Shown here: positions 40,468 through 52,440 of the stretch, in pieces | Layout of the letters: each line of letters opens with the position of its first letter | Position numbering within the stretch: the first letter of the stretch is position 1 | NCBI RefSeq assembly: GCF_014898055.3 | Contig: NW_023601212.1 | Location: 37,684,329 to 37,748,328, forward strand | Reading direction: 5' to 3' | DNA from: Talpa occidentalis | Lineage: Eukaryota > Chordata > Mammalia > Eulipotyphla > Talpidae | DNA length: 64,000 nucleotides | Position numbers and translations under genes: made by a program | The notes under the pieces: generated by a model | The model's input: the letters and a program-made list of their open reading frames with translations, nothing else | Databases searched by the model: none | Told to the model about the DNA's origin: nothing

Positions 40468-41153
40468 CCTTTATATGTGGGTATGTTTTTATATTTTTAC
40501 TATGAAGACAGAACCATTATCTTACTGGATTATTCTAATTTCTTTTCACTCCAAAATTTTCTTTTCCTCACCTTACAAATCCCTTTCACAAAGGTTCACT
40601 GTGATTTGTCTTAAATTGACAGTTAAAGAACGTAAGTTAATCTTCCTCATCAGATCTAGTTAGTCTTGCTCCATAACCTTTTCTAGGCACACCTATAAGT
40701 TATTTCTCAACTATATTTATTCAGAAAGCTGTCCAATTACAAACCACAGGTCTCCAATCTCACAATAAAATCCATCAAGTCAATATCATATTTTGAAAAA
40801 GGACTTGTAAGAACAAGTTAATTCTTATCACTGTTTGCTAAAACAAATTAGACATAAACAAAGAGCATTATATGAAATCTCATGATTGGACAGTCTCTGA
40901 AGAGATCATTCAGTCCAAAGAACCATTAAAAATTATGCAGACAACAGGTCTGGAGAGTTTAGAGAAAATAATCTTATTTTAAAGAAAGCGATTGCTTAGA
41001 AAAAAAGAGCAAAACACCAAGCCAGACTCAAGTATTAAAATGAGACTTCTTTTTTAAAAAAGAAAACTGAAAGTTCCTGTTGAAATAACTACTAATAAAA
41101 GTGAAAATCTAGTTTGCATTTAACCCAACAAAGTACTTCAAAAGAGTTGTGCA

Positions 41154-41442
41154 GGAGCCTCCCTGGTGGCACAAGGGGTTGAAATGCAGCACTATGAAGC
41201 TACCCGCAGCCACTGCAGCACGAGTTTGATCCTCAGCCAGGGAGGTGACCCGCATGGCGCAGCAGGCCTCTCCTGACTCGCCCGCTGCTCTCTTCAGCAG
41301 TGTATTTCAGTCAATCTGCCTATTCTGTTCCCCACTCTGTCTCTGGTGAATCCTCTCACCTCCCCCCAACCCCCGCCACCTCTCTGGCCTGTACCCTAGT
41401 TCTTATGTGCATAAATGAACAAATCTTTAAAAAAAAAAAAAA
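41154..41442 (+). mobile_element. tRNA-derived SINE copy 17
   Basis: It opens GGAGCCTCCCTGGTGGCACA and ends in an A18-type tail. The flanks aaaagagttgtgca and aaaagagttgttca give a 14-bp duplication with one mismatch. Confidence 0.94.
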
Positions 41443-42479
41443 AAAGAGTTGTTCAGCTTTCTGGTCTATCAGGCTTGGATGAGTAGATGTGAAGGTATTC
41501 CATTCACTGTGGGAATGTCTGCAGTTGCTTCCTGTTGACCCGTAAGCCACTGCTGCTTCATTACAGTAAATATCCTCAAAAATTATTAATTCATACCCTA
41601 ACAATTTTTCTTGTTCGGCTCTTTAAAGATCTTGAAAAGATCATTTTCAAGCACAGTGGAGTGTCACTTTTGCTGCTTTTCTCAAGGAGCAACCCTGGAC
41701 CAAGAGAGGCAGGACATTTTTCTTAGAGTCCTTGGAGATTATACTGTACCCTTCCCTGAAAACAGCCTGGAGCTTACCCAGATTGAGTGGTCCCTAGGCA
41801 GAAAACTCCTTAAAGGTGACATTGTGACTATAGTTTTTTGTGAATGTAACATATGTCAAGATTACAACCCTGTGACAATCTTCCAAAGCATTTCAAGACC
41901 TTGCAGAAGTCCTCCATTTATCTTGAAATATCCACTGCAATGAAAGGTATGAAAGAGCAATCAAGTTCATTGTGAAAAGAGGCATGTACTGTACAGATGC
42001 TATCAAAACCTCATCCCTGGTTTAACAGTTAAACCCTTACTTAAATTTGTGACCAATAATCCAGACTTAAATCTGTCCTGGGAATATTCATATGTGTACT
42101 TAGTTTAACACCTTACTCTCATTTTGAAATTTTTGGTGATCCCTTCTCTTTGAAGGATAATTTTTTGTCTTAAACATTAATTAATAAAACCTCTTTCTGC
42201 TTTCACCAAACCTGCCAGGTAGTCTTTTCCTGATTTACAAGTTATCATACTGTCCAACCACCCCATTAGAAACAATGACTTCTAGTATACTAAGTATTTG
42301 CCCTTCTTGTAGGTAGTATGTTTTATATTAGACACAAGACCTCCTTAAGCACACCTCATAAAGGTAGGTGGTTCTCCAGTATATCTGCCACTGTTTTATA
42401 ACAGTACCCCCAGGGCTCTATCTCCCTCTGCTTTCTGTAGTGCTTCACTGTCACTTATTCTAACTCTGGTTCACATGTA

Positions 42480-42670
42480 GTTACTATTACCCCATTACCA
42501 AATTCTGAATCCTGGCTTCTATCACCTAAAAGTTGGGTAATTTGGGGAAAGTTATTCAAACTTTTTCTCATATTTGAGGGGAAACTAGTAACAGCACCTA
42601 ACCTAACTGGCCCCTATGAGAATTAAATGAGATAGTACAAATAAACTCACCAGAATGATTGGTAAATAAA
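42480..42670 (+). mobile_element. MIR element
   Basis: CTGAATCCTGGCTTCTATCA CC, GGGGAAAGTTATTCAAACTT TTTCTC and ATGAGAATTAAATGAGATAG TACA follow the MIR core and tail. Confidence 0.75.
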
Positions 42671-43342
42671 TACGACTTATTATTTCAATGCTTCTACTTT
42701 CACTTAAAAATGCTCAGATCTCTCTGGCAGTGGCATTTCCCATTTCAGGTCCTGCCTCCAAGGCCCTGACTCCAACCTTTTTCCAAACTCCCCTCACTCC
42801 TAACCCACATTTCTGCTTCTGCAGCTCAAACTGTTCCTGCCAACGTCATCTCTTTACTAAATACTGCTCTAAGTCAAAATGCCTACTAATTTATCCTCAG
42901 TATGAAAAACACATTTCATATTTAACCACCAAAATGCAGAGCTGGAAAAAATATACGCACATTTCTAAAACCTGTTATTTACACTTGTGACTTTAAGAAT
43001 ACATTTGAATACAAATCCTTCTCACTTCTTCAGACCATTCTATTAGAAAATTTAACAAAAAAAATTTTTTTATGTTCTAAAAGAATCAGAATCAACCTTA
43101 TTGAATGCAAAAGCCATAGTTTACCAAATCAAATTTAATGAGTTACTTGTTACTGATATCTTAGGTGCACTTTAGAGGAGCATGACAACACAAACAATGT
43201 CAATTGTATTTGTATTATAAATACAAGGTTGTTCTCACAATCTACAGAAATTTGACAAATAAAAAAAGTTTCCAAGTGGTAAATGTAATAAACATTGCCT
43301 GTCAGTAAATTCTTTACTTTTTTACTAAAAAAAATTTTAATA

Positions 43343-43595
43343 GGGCCTCCCTGGCAGCACAAGGGGGTAAATCTTAGCATTATCAAACTATCAGCAGCCA
43401 CTACAGCATGAATTTGATCCCTGGCCAGAGAGCTGACCCACATGGCGCAGCAGACCTCTCCTGTCTTGCTCCCCTCAGCAGTGTACTTCAGTAGCTCTGC
43501 CTGTTCTGCTTCCCACTCTGTCTCTGGTGAATCCTCTTACCCACCCCCACACCTCTGACATACACCCTAGTTCTTGTATGCATAAATTTAAAAAA
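43343..43595 (+). mobile_element. SINE copy 18, outer element of a nested block
   Basis: The head is GGGCCTCCCTGGCAGCACAA. The upstream flank aaaattttaat recurs only at about 44167, after two more SINEs, which suggests those two inserted into this element's A-rich tail. Confidence 0.93.
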
Positions 43596-43604
43596 TGTAA
43601 TACA

Positions 43605-43889
43605 GGGGTTTCCTAGGGATTAGGGATTAGGGATTAAGTCTCAGCACTATCAAGCTATATAGGCAGCCACTGCAGCATGAGTTCCATCAGGCCAGGGAGC
43701 TCACCCACATGGTGCAGCAGACCTCTCTTGTCTCTCCTGCTGTTCCCCTTAGCAGTGTATTTTTGTGAAACTGCCTGTTCTGCTCCCCACTGTCTGTGAT
43801 GAATCCTCTCACCACCTCCCCCTCAACCCTGCGTCTCTGGCCTACAACCCAGTTCTACACAAAAATAAAAAAAAATTAAAAATAAAATA
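43605..43889 (+). mobile_element. SINE copy 19, nested
   Basis: The copy starts GGGGTTTCC, then carries three copies of TAGGGAT in the place where others have one GGGGTTAAG. The usual body follows, and the tail is a mixed A/T run. It sits between copies 18 and 20. Confidence 0.92.
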
Positions 43890-43891
43890 AA

Positions 43892-44160
43892 GGGCCTCCC
43901 TGGTGGCACAAGGGATTAGGCACCACACTATGAAGCAATTCACAGCCTCTGCAGCACGAGTTCGATCCCTGGTGGGCCAGAGAGCAACCCACATGGCGTA
44001 GCAGACCTCTCCTGTCTCGTCCGCTGCTCCCCTCAGCAGTGTATTTCAGTCAGTCTGCCTGTTCTGTTCCCTACTCTGTCTCTGGTGAATCCTCTCACTC
44101 CCCGCATCTCTGGCCTGTACCCCAGCTCCTGTATGCATAAATAAATAAATCTTTAAAAAA
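43892..44160 (+). mobile_element. SINE copy 20, nested
   Basis: This is the best-preserved of the three head-to-tail copies: GGGCCTCCCTGGTGGCACAA, B box GTTCGATCCC and tail AAATAAATAAATCTTTAAAA. It begins directly in the A-rich tail of copy 19. Confidence 0.94.
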
Positions 44161-44658
44161 ATAAAATAAAAATTTTAATGTATAAGTTAAAAGTCACATA
44201 TACAACAGACTGATAAGTAAATGTATTGATATTAAAATAAGCCAATACAGGAGATTCTGAAGAATCAAATTTTCCTCAAGTTTATCTAAAGAAATTATGA
44301 CAAGAAGAGTTCAGTCACAAATCTTGTCTTGATTTCTGTTTTCCGCTCCTGACTCTTTAGAATTCAATTGTTCAACCCACTAAAGCAAGGACCCAGTGTT
44401 ATGGCACAGCAACATTTTCTGGCATCATGTCTAAGGGCAAAAGAACATTTTGCCTCTGTGACTCTCCTAGTCAAGGAACCTGTTTGTCAATGAATCATTT
44501 TACTCCTCCCTGCCTCCAAGAGTCCCTCCTCTCCAAAGACTGCTTTTTAAGAAACTCTATAATGCAGCTACCAATATTATGGTCACTTTGTTGGGCAGGG
44601 AGATAGATGAGCTGTGAGGGAAAAGGCCATTGTGGCTGCTAGGGCTGCCAATTCCTGT

Positions 44659-44726
44659 CATTCCTTCTGTGCCCTGACTCAGCAAAAAGGGGTTTTAAAG
44701 AGAGAGTGACTGAAGGAAAGGGAATG
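44659..44726. promoter_or_regulatory. Possible TEAD/AP-1 motif cluster in intron 3
   Basis: CATTCC (TEAD core) at 44659-44664, TGACTCAGCA (AP-1/MAF-type) at 44675-44684 and GGAATG (TEAD core, other strand) at 44721-44726 fall within 68 bp in repeat-free sequence 0.8 kb past the exon 3 donor. TEAD and AP-1 are known to share enhancers, and TEAD is the DNA-binding partner of YAP1 itself. Six-base cores occur by chance, so enhancer function is an inference. Confidence 0.3.
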
Positions 44727-45530
44727 GTCAGAAATACTAAATGCTGTACTTCCTGATGCTAGGCATGGGATTGCATCTTACCTGGGGAAAGAGAATCTTT
44801 TCCTAAAATGATTAGATGATCTAATTCATGGGTCCTAGCCAAGAAAGCAGTCGGATAATAGTTTACAACTAGAGGAAGGAACTAAACTTTGACTTAGTAG
44901 CTACTTTGCATTAGAAATGCAATAGACACTACATATCTACTGCATTATTTCCTTTGTAATCTTCCTCTATAGTAAGAGGCATTGTTATTCTCCATAATGT
45001 GGACAAGAAAAACGGCAGATTTATATAAACTGCCAAATAAGAGGCAGAAAAAAATATATTTTAAAGCTTGTATTTTGTTTAAAAGTGAGAAATGCTTTCA
45101 AATACACATGGCTAGATCCAAAAAAGATTCTTTGGCATTTATAAATTGATACCATCTAGTTACTCTCAAGGTAGAGTGAATATTCACTTTAAACGAGGGT
45201 TCAGATCACTGTAGCTTGGCTTCACATCCAAGCCACAAAAGAAAAAGAAAACTTCAACTCTGAACACCTGAGACAAAGAAACCAGTAGAATAAAACACAA
45301 GCATGTCAAAATTAACCAAACTAAGAACTGAAATTGAAAACTCATTGGTTTTCAGTTCTAGCCCATTTATGTACCAATGACTCAACAGGGTGATGGTGTG
45401 ACATGTCCCCCCACCCCATATGAAACTGGATAGAAAATTAGCATCCCCAATGCTCCAGTTTCTCTAAAAGAACTGTCACTGCTTATACAGGAAGTTTCCT
45501 TGCACACAAGCACTGCGGACAGCATTCTCA

Positions 45531-45674
<144 letters not shown>

Positions 45675-46117
45675 TTAGATAACAAACATCAGATCCTAAA
45701 AACAAGCCCAATCCCACTTATCAAAATAGGGTGGACACATGTCTAATGGGAGAGGGCTAAACCAGCTGCAAAAGCACCTCATCATTTCACCTGCCACCTG
45801 ACTTCCACCAGTACTCTGCAAACATTTCATCCTTATATCTCTCAACTTCACCTCTTAAGAGCTTCACTGACAATTATTACGTAGTTCTAATTTCAAAACA
45901 AAAAGTGAATTATAAATTTATGTGACCAAAATCCAAAATTCATAAAACACCCACTTTTTCTCTTCCAGAGCTAAGAAAAACAATTAACATATAATTTTTT
46001 TAATCTAAAATCCTTCAGGTAAAGCAAAAAAAGATACCAAATGCTAATAACATATATTACAAATTCATTATCTTCTGAGACTATCAAATACCTTTGTTAT
46101 TTGCTGAATAAAACATT

Positions 46118-46376
46118 TATTTTTTGTAAAGATTTATTTATGCATACAACAACTGGCATACAGGCCAGAGATGTGGGAGGTGAGAGGATTCGCCAGAGAC
46201 AGAGTGGGGAACAGAACAGGCAGATTGACTGAAATACACTGCTGAGGCAAGCAGTGGGTGAGACAGGAGAGGTCTGCTGCACCATGTGGGTGCAGCCTGG
46301 CCAGCCTGGGATCAAACTCATGATGCAGATAGCTTCAAGGTACTGTACTTAACCCCTTGCACCACCAGGGAGGCCC
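46118..46376 (-). mobile_element. tRNA-derived SINE copy 21
   Basis: This reverse-oriented copy ends CACCACCAGGGAGGCCC. The flanks ctgaataaaacattt and ctgagtaaaacattt form a 15-bp duplication with one mismatch. It lies about 470 bp upstream of YAP1 exon 3 in the transcript sense. Confidence 0.94.
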
Positions 46377-46480
46377 CTGAGTAAAACATTTAAACATTTT
46401 TCTGCATTCTGTTAGCCTACTGCAAAATATCTTGTATGTATATATGGAGGCTTCATCTGTAAAACTGGGTATGAAAACAG

Positions 46481-46747
46481 TGGGTTTTTTTCCCAAAGAT
46501 TTATTTATTTATTTATCTATTTATACAAGCACTGGGTACAGTCAGACGCACGGGAGGGTGAGAGAATTCACCAGAGTCAGAGCGGAGAGTAGAGCAGGCA
46601 GACTGACGAAGTACACTGGTGAGGGGAGCAGCAGGCGGCAGGAGAGGTCTGCGAGCCATGTGGGACCCTCGGGATGGAACCGGCACTGCAGAGACTGCAG
46701 GCAGCTTCGCAACCCAGTACTCAACCGCTGCACCACTGGGGAGGCCC
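46481..46747 (-). mobile_element. tRNA-derived SINE copy 22 (GC-rich subfamily)
   Basis: This reverse-oriented copy of the GC-rich subfamily has AAGATTTATTTATTTATTTA as its tail complement and ACTGGGGAGGCCC as its head complement. The flank tgaaaacag is repeated on both sides. Confidence 0.93.
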
Positions 46748-46899
46748 TGAAAACAGTTTTAAGACTACAAAGTAAGCATAGTTTCTGGTATATGAGCACT
46801 AAGTAAATTAGTTTTTTCTTCTTCTAGCAAACTTTGTTTCAGTAAAATAAAAACTAAAAATACCATGCATATGAAACTAAAAATCATCCTGAATAAATA

Positions 46900-47440
46900 G
46901 CCAAAGAGGTACTCAAAGATGTATGCATAAAGTTCTGTTTAGTATAATTTGTAAAAGCAAAAATTTGAAAGCCAGTTAACAGCCAATGATACACATTAAA
47001 TACTGTTATAATGTAATTATTGAAAATATTTCAGAATATTTAATGACAGGGCCTCCCCAATGGTGCAGCAGGTTGAGCGCAGAGCTGTGAAGCTGTCCGC
47101 AGCCTCTGCGATGAGGGTTCTAGGCAGACCTCTCCTGTTACTCCTCTCAGCAGTGCTTTTGGTCCGTCTGCCTGTTCTGCTCCCTGTTCTGTCTCTGCTG
47201 AATCCTCTCACCCTCCTGTGCCTCTAGCCTGTACCCCAGCTATTGTATAAATAAAAAATAATTTTTTAAAAAAAGAATATTTAATGACATACTATATTCA
47301 TAATACAGTTTAAGTTGTAAAATAGTGTATATTGAGGCTGTCCAACTGTGTATAAACTGAAAACATACAGGAAGGTGGGACATCAAAATGTTTCCAGTGT
47401 TTACTTTCAGATGGCAAAATTATAGAACTCTGCTTTGCTA
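46900..47440 (+). mobile_element. Old L1 3' region split by SINE copy 23
   Basis: GTATAATTTGTAAAAGCAAA AATTTGAAAGCC and CATTAAATACTGTTATAATG match the order of old L1M 3' text (TTTATAATAGCAAAAAATTG). After the SINE, a region ending in CAGTGTTTACTTTCAG continues it. Confidence 0.65.
47049..47273 (+). mobile_element. tRNA-derived SINE copy 23, inserted in L1
   Basis: The copy opens GGGCCTCCCCAATGGTGCAG. The 16-bp duplication agaatatttaatgaca on both sides is perfect. About 50 bp between the B box and the CAGACCTCTCC segment is missing. The surrounding sequence is an old L1 3' region that resumes after the insertion. Confidence 0.95.
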
Positions 47441-47522
47441 GGTTTTCCTAACGTATGGTCACAAATTCATTATTTTTTTAATGGGAGGAGGGAGAGAAGA
47501 GTTATATTAAAAAATGAAAACC

Positions 47523-47799
47523 GGACACCCCTGGTGGTGCAAGGGGTTAAGCACCACACTATGAAGCAATCTGCAGCCTCTGCAGCAGAAGTTCAATCCC
47601 TGGCCAGCCAGGGAGCAACCCACATGGCACAGCAGACCTCTCCTGTCTTGCCCGCTGCTCCCCTCAGCAGTGTATTTCAGTCAGTCTGCCTGTTCTGTTC
47701 CCCACTCTGTCTCTGGTGAATCCTCTCACCCCCACCCCCGCATCTCTGGCCTGTACCCCAGCTCTTGTACGCATAAATAAATAAATCTTTTTTTTTAAA
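47523..47799 (+). mobile_element. tRNA-derived SINE copy 24
   Basis: The start is mutated to GGACACCCCTGGTGGTGCAA, but body and tail (AAATAAATAAATC plus T/A run) follow the family closely. The flanks aaatgaaaaccgg and taaaagaaaacca are only roughly similar. Confidence 0.93.
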
Positions 47800-47857
47800 A
47801 GAAAACCAAATCATGCTTTGTATGGCTATGTAAATTTTAAATTTGAGTTTTGTCTAT

Positions 47858-48330
47858 ATACACTCCAACATTTATTTCAGCACTATTTACAATAGCCAAG
47901 AGCTGAAACAACCTCAGTGCCCAGTGACAGATGAATGGAAAAAGATGTGGTACACATACACATGTAATACTACTCAGTTATAAAACAAAAATAATAGATG
48001 AAATCTTTCCATTTGTGACTACATAGATGGATACTGTAGCAAGTAAAATAGGTCAGACAGGAAAACAAACACCATATGATTTAATTTATATATGGTACAT
48101 AAAGAGAGAAAACAAATAGATGAACTAAATAAAAGAATCAATTTTTGAGACTATAAAATCAGTTAGTGGTTATCAAAAAGAAGGGGAAATGGATTGGTAG
48201 ATCAGATAAAAGGAGACAATTTCATGGTGAAAGACAGAGTTGGACTTTCAGTGGTGAACTTTCTGAAGTATATACACATTGATTTTTAGTGACACACCAG
48301 TACCACTTAGGTTATAATACAAGGTGACTT
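47858..48330 (+). mobile_element. L1 3' end
   Basis: CAGCACTATTTACAATAGCC AAGAGCTG, CAGATGAATGGAAAAAGATG TGGTACA, TACTACTCAGTTATAAAACA and ACCATATGATTTAATTTATA follow the L1 ORF2 end in order, then a 3' UTR with GTGAACTTTCTGAAGTATAT. This is the least diverged L1 piece in the window. Confidence 0.92.
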
Positions 48331-49056
48331 TAAAAAAATCTGAGTTTTCTTTAATCACCCAATGCATAACTGTGTAAATGTTAAGGAAATGACAACTTGT
48401 CATTAACTTTCCTGAAATGGAACCAGAATGCTATCCTATCAATAACATTATCTGGTCAAAAACACGGTAAGAAAGAATCACAGACTATTGCTAGAATGGG
48501 CCTTAAATATTATCTACTGGAGATGGGAGACTTCTTTTAGGTCCAACTCGAGCAGAATGGAGACAAAAACTGGGAGGACAAGAATATTGAAAATTTGTAC
48601 ACTTTAGAATGACAACAGTACCTATCTTTTCAAAGCTATTACAGATCAACTAAAAATGCTAAAAGAAAGTGCTGATTTAAGGAGAGTTACATAACTTCAC
48701 TGGTCATAGATGCTGTTTAGCAGCAGTTCTGGCATTTGCTCAAGAGTAGATATTGGGGGGAGTGGAGGGGGAAAGAGTAGATATTAAAGCCAATACTTCA
48801 AGTTTGCTATGTAAGCACCTCATTTTAAAAGATCAAATCCTTATCAAGCCCGCAACAGCTTATTCTTTTCCCTCTTCCCCATGAGTCATGAACAAATTTG
48901 ACAACATAATGTTCTTCAGATACACAGAGCTTCTCCACTCTATTATGTTAAGAAACTAGGAAAGGAAATAGACAGTAATTCATTATTATCAGCTCTTAAA
49001 TTCCAACAAAAGGATATGCCACTGCCTACTCTCTGTCTCCTAAAACCCCTAACCTT

Positions 49057-49083
49057 GGGCGGGGGTGGGAGTGGGTGGGGGGG
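49057..49083 (+). other. Candidate G-quadruplex
   Basis: Five runs of three or more G (3, 5, 3, 3, 7) with spacers of 1 to 3 nt lie within 27 bp on the + strand, the template strand for YAP1. This fits the usual G4 rule. Confidence 0.7.
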
Positions 49084-49769
49084 TAGTGGTAAAGTAGATG
49101 AGGGAGGGATACTGGAATCAAGTTCCAGAAGCTGATTGCTGAATGCTCTCATCTAACTATTGAGTTTCTCTGAAAACTAAAAACAAAAACCATATTAATC
49201 CTTTTATCACTATATAGGGCTCCACCCAGAATGGGGGGAGACCCCATTCTGACAACTACACATAACCACATAAATACTGGGGTTCTAAATATAGAGAATG
49301 TAGTTTTACTGTTTTCAAAAAAAAACCAATTATTTTGCTGAAATTTTAGTATACAAATGCTAAATTTTCAACCAAAAATTTGTTGAGCCCTCAGTAAGTT
49401 GGAGTCCTATAGAGCTGTACTATGTTTTCTCAGTTAATGTTTCATGTACTTAAAGATCTACATCTCTTTTTGGAATAAAGATGCCTCTGTCCAAACTGTC
49501 CAACTATGAAAGAATGCAACCAAGCATTTAGATACCGAAGGAAATGTGAAATTAAATTAACTTTAGAATTTGTTTTCACTTATTCTATAAGACTAAATTA
49601 TGAAAAAGTATTTTCCTATAAGTCAATTTGCAACAGTGTACCAAAAAAATGCACTATTTTTTTATCATAAGAACAAGAATCTTTATAAAAACATTTCATA
49701 CCACAAAGAGGTATTTACACTAAGACCAAATAAAGAGTATGCGAGTATCACTCATACCCAGATAGCTGC

Positions 49770-49945
49770 ATGTTTTCCTTGCTCATCTCTTTTTGTTCTT
49801 GCTCAAATATCATAGTCCCAGAAAGTCTTCCTTACTAATATGGCCAGGTCATCTAAAATCTACCCTTTCCAAAGTCCCACTCCTAATTGTGTGCTTTATT
49901 TTTGTGTAAGAATTCTTCAGCATTACCTGACATTTCATTTATTTG
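49770..49945 (+). mobile_element. L2 fragment
   Basis: CTTGCTCAAATATCATAGTC CCAGAAAGTCTTCCTTACTA and GTGCTTTATTTTTGTGTAAG recall L2 3' text. It ends just before SINE copy 25. Confidence 0.55.
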
Positions 49946-49973
49946 CCCATTTCCTTCAACTAAAATAAGCTCC

Positions 49974-50232
49974 AGAGCCTCCCTGGTGGCCCATGGGTTA
50001 TGGCTCAGCACTAGCACCACAACAGCCTGAATCTGATCCCCAGCCAAGGAAATAACCCACATGGTACAGCAGACCTCTCCTGTTTTACCTTCTGCTCCCC
50101 TTAGCAGTGTATTTCAGTAGATCTGCCTGTTCTGCTCTCCACTCTGTCTCTGGTGAATCTTTTCAGCCCCTGCATCTCTGGTATACACCCCAGGTCTTCT
50201 ATGCAAAAATAAGTACATTAAAATCTTAAAAA
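49974..50232 (+). mobile_element. tRNA-derived SINE copy 25
   Basis: This degraded copy opens GAGCCTCCCTGGTGGCCCAT. The flanks aataagctcca and aataagctcta form an 11-bp duplication with one mismatch. The divergence of its body suggests an older insertion. Confidence 0.91.
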
Positions 50233-50835
50233 TATAATAAGCTCTAAATTGGAACTTTTATTCATTTTATTAACTACTATATTTTCAATGAATATAAGTG
50301 TTAGTATGTATTTTCCAGGAAATATTTTTTTTCTTTTCTGTGCTAACAATATAAACTTTCTCCCAAAGTTCTTATGGTTTTATTGACTTTAACACCCATC
50401 TTTTCCAAAAATAAAATTATAAGGCCCACTAGTCCTGGCAATAAGGAGTTGACTGGTGACAATGGCAAGAACGATTTCAGTGTCATGCTGTGGATACAGT
50501 GAGTAAGCAAATAAACCTAGTTGTACAAAATGAGAAAATATATAAATACTTGGAAAGATATGGGTTTTTGCCTCTCTTCCCTTTCCCCACTGCCCACCTC
50601 GCCCAAAAGGCAGAGACAGAAGGGATTAATAGAAACAGAGTTACCTAAGATGTACTAAGGGATGACTCAAGAGTTAAGTCTCCATCAGAGTGGAAAGGAA
50701 CAGAATATAGACATAGCTACAAAGACAGGGTTTCCACTCTACCAAGGTGCATAAGCACTTCTGCTGGCTGTGAAAGTATACTTCTCAAGAGATATGACAT
50801 TAACATGATTAAGAAGCCTGGTCTTACTGGTACTG

Positions 50836-50935
50836 CTGCTATGCAAACAAACAATTAAGGGACTTGCACAAGGTCACATACCCAGTATGCAACAAAACTG
50901 CATCTGGTAACCAGCAATTCTGAAAATAATTTCTA
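50836..50935 (-). mobile_element. MIR fragment
   Basis: GGACTTGCACAAGGTCACAT ACCCAGTATG matches the complement of the MIR segment around ACTAGCTGTGTGACCTTGGG. It is short and worn. Confidence 0.5.
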
Positions 50936-51303
50936 TACTAGACACACATGTGAAAGGATAATGTAAAAAGATATAAATTCTTTGTAATGTGTATTAAATA
51001 ACAAAGATGTTGCAAAAATACCAAAGGGGAATAAAATAAAAAAGCATAGGGTATTAAAGATCAATAAAATTCCAGAATAATACAAAACACAATTTCTGTT
51101 ATCACTGGAACATAAACTTCTTAAAGGAAATGAACTTTGGGAAAGGGCTCAAAAAATATTTGCTGGGCTTAATGAACACCAAAGCAGTGAGCATTATTCA
51201 GAAAAGGGGAGGTTAAGAGTTCACATCAATGCCAATCTGAAAAACAGTTTGAAAAGAGTTTTACTGCTCAAACAACACTGATTCTTAAAAAGGTGAAATT
51301 ATA

Positions 51304-51539
51304 GTCTCAGAACTATTGCCGCTAAGGCCTGAGTTCAATCCCTGGGCAGATAACTAACCCACATATGGCGCAGCAGACCTCTCCCGTCTCACCCACTACT
51401 CCCCTTAGCAGTGTATTCAGTAAATCCACCTGTTCTGCCCCACTTTGTCTCTGGTAAATTGTGTGTCCCCCACCCCTGCCACCTCTGGCCTACACCCCAG
51501 TTCTTCTACACAAAAATAAATCTTTAAAAAAAGTTTTTT
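51304..51539 (+). mobile_element. SINE copy 26, 5'-truncated
   Basis: The first part of the tRNA head is missing and the copy starts at GTCTCAGAACTATTGCCGCT. The target duplication taaaaaggtgaaattata and taaaaaggatgaaattata is still visible, so the truncation most likely happened during insertion. An internal segment before the B box is also absent. Confidence 0.92.
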
Positions 51540-52329
51540 TAAAAAGGATGAAATTATAAATAACACAATCAAAATATATAAACCAAGAAAATAAATCACA
51601 CAAAACTCAAACAGTATTTTCAAAGTTAAAAATGAGTAATTATGAATAATAGAAAACAATCAAAGAATTTCATTAACCTGGGGTCTTAGTCTAGCTGCTA
51701 AACATACTATAGAAAAATAAGAAATGTGAAATTGTACTGCCCCTTTAAGATATTCAAATATTCACTGCTATTACTTTGGGAAAGGCAACTTGGATTTATG
51801 ACCAAGATAAGCCCTATGATCTCACTTTAGAGCAGCTACGGCTGGGAAATAATGTCAAAGTTTAGCTGATGAAACACAAGGAGCTGTACTCTGACCAAAG
51901 CCCATGTGCTGACTTCGGTCTCTTATTTCACAGTGCAGAATTTTGTCTTATATACTCAGTGACTTAGCAAAATATTAAACATAAAAAAGGGTAGAATTCC
52001 TCAGTAATCATTAGAAAATTAACTTTTTGCATAGTCACTTTGCATGATTTTTGCATAATCAATTTAATTGGGGGTGTGGTATACAGAAATGTTTTAACAG
52101 CTTTCTATTGTGTGAGATGTAAATCCCATGAAACTCAAACCTGAATATTGAGCACAGGGAATTCTGATCATGTAACAATACTGTGACATCTGCAAATACC
52201 TAGGGAAACCATGGGACATAAAATACTATGTGAAGGTAACTGTGGGGAGACCCCAAGATCTCATTCCTCCAGGACCCCAGCTGAGAAAGGTTAATGTACC
52301 ATTTAAGTCATGAGTCTCTCACATAGGTG

Positions 52330-52440
52330 AAGAAAAACAAAAACAAAAACCTACAACTTGTTGAGATTAAGTAGTATGACCAAAGCAACTTACCTGTACA
52401 TAGCAGAGCTAGGATTTAAACTCAGAAATAAATTATGCAA
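52330..52440 (-). mobile_element. MIR fragment
   Basis: AAGTAGTATGACCAAAGCAA CTTACC and AGCAGAGCTAGGATTTAAAC TCAGAAA follow the MIR complement. Confidence 0.6.

Noticed and set aside
41611..41943. 110-codon open frame on the + strand with protein-like composition
   Set aside because: I considered a retrocopy, but saw no poly(A) tail, target duplication or family resemblance.
43614..43634. Telomere-like TAGGGAT repeats
   Set aside because: The unit is seven bases, not TTAGGG, and it sits exactly at the variable position of a SINE head, so it is a local expansion of SINE sequence.
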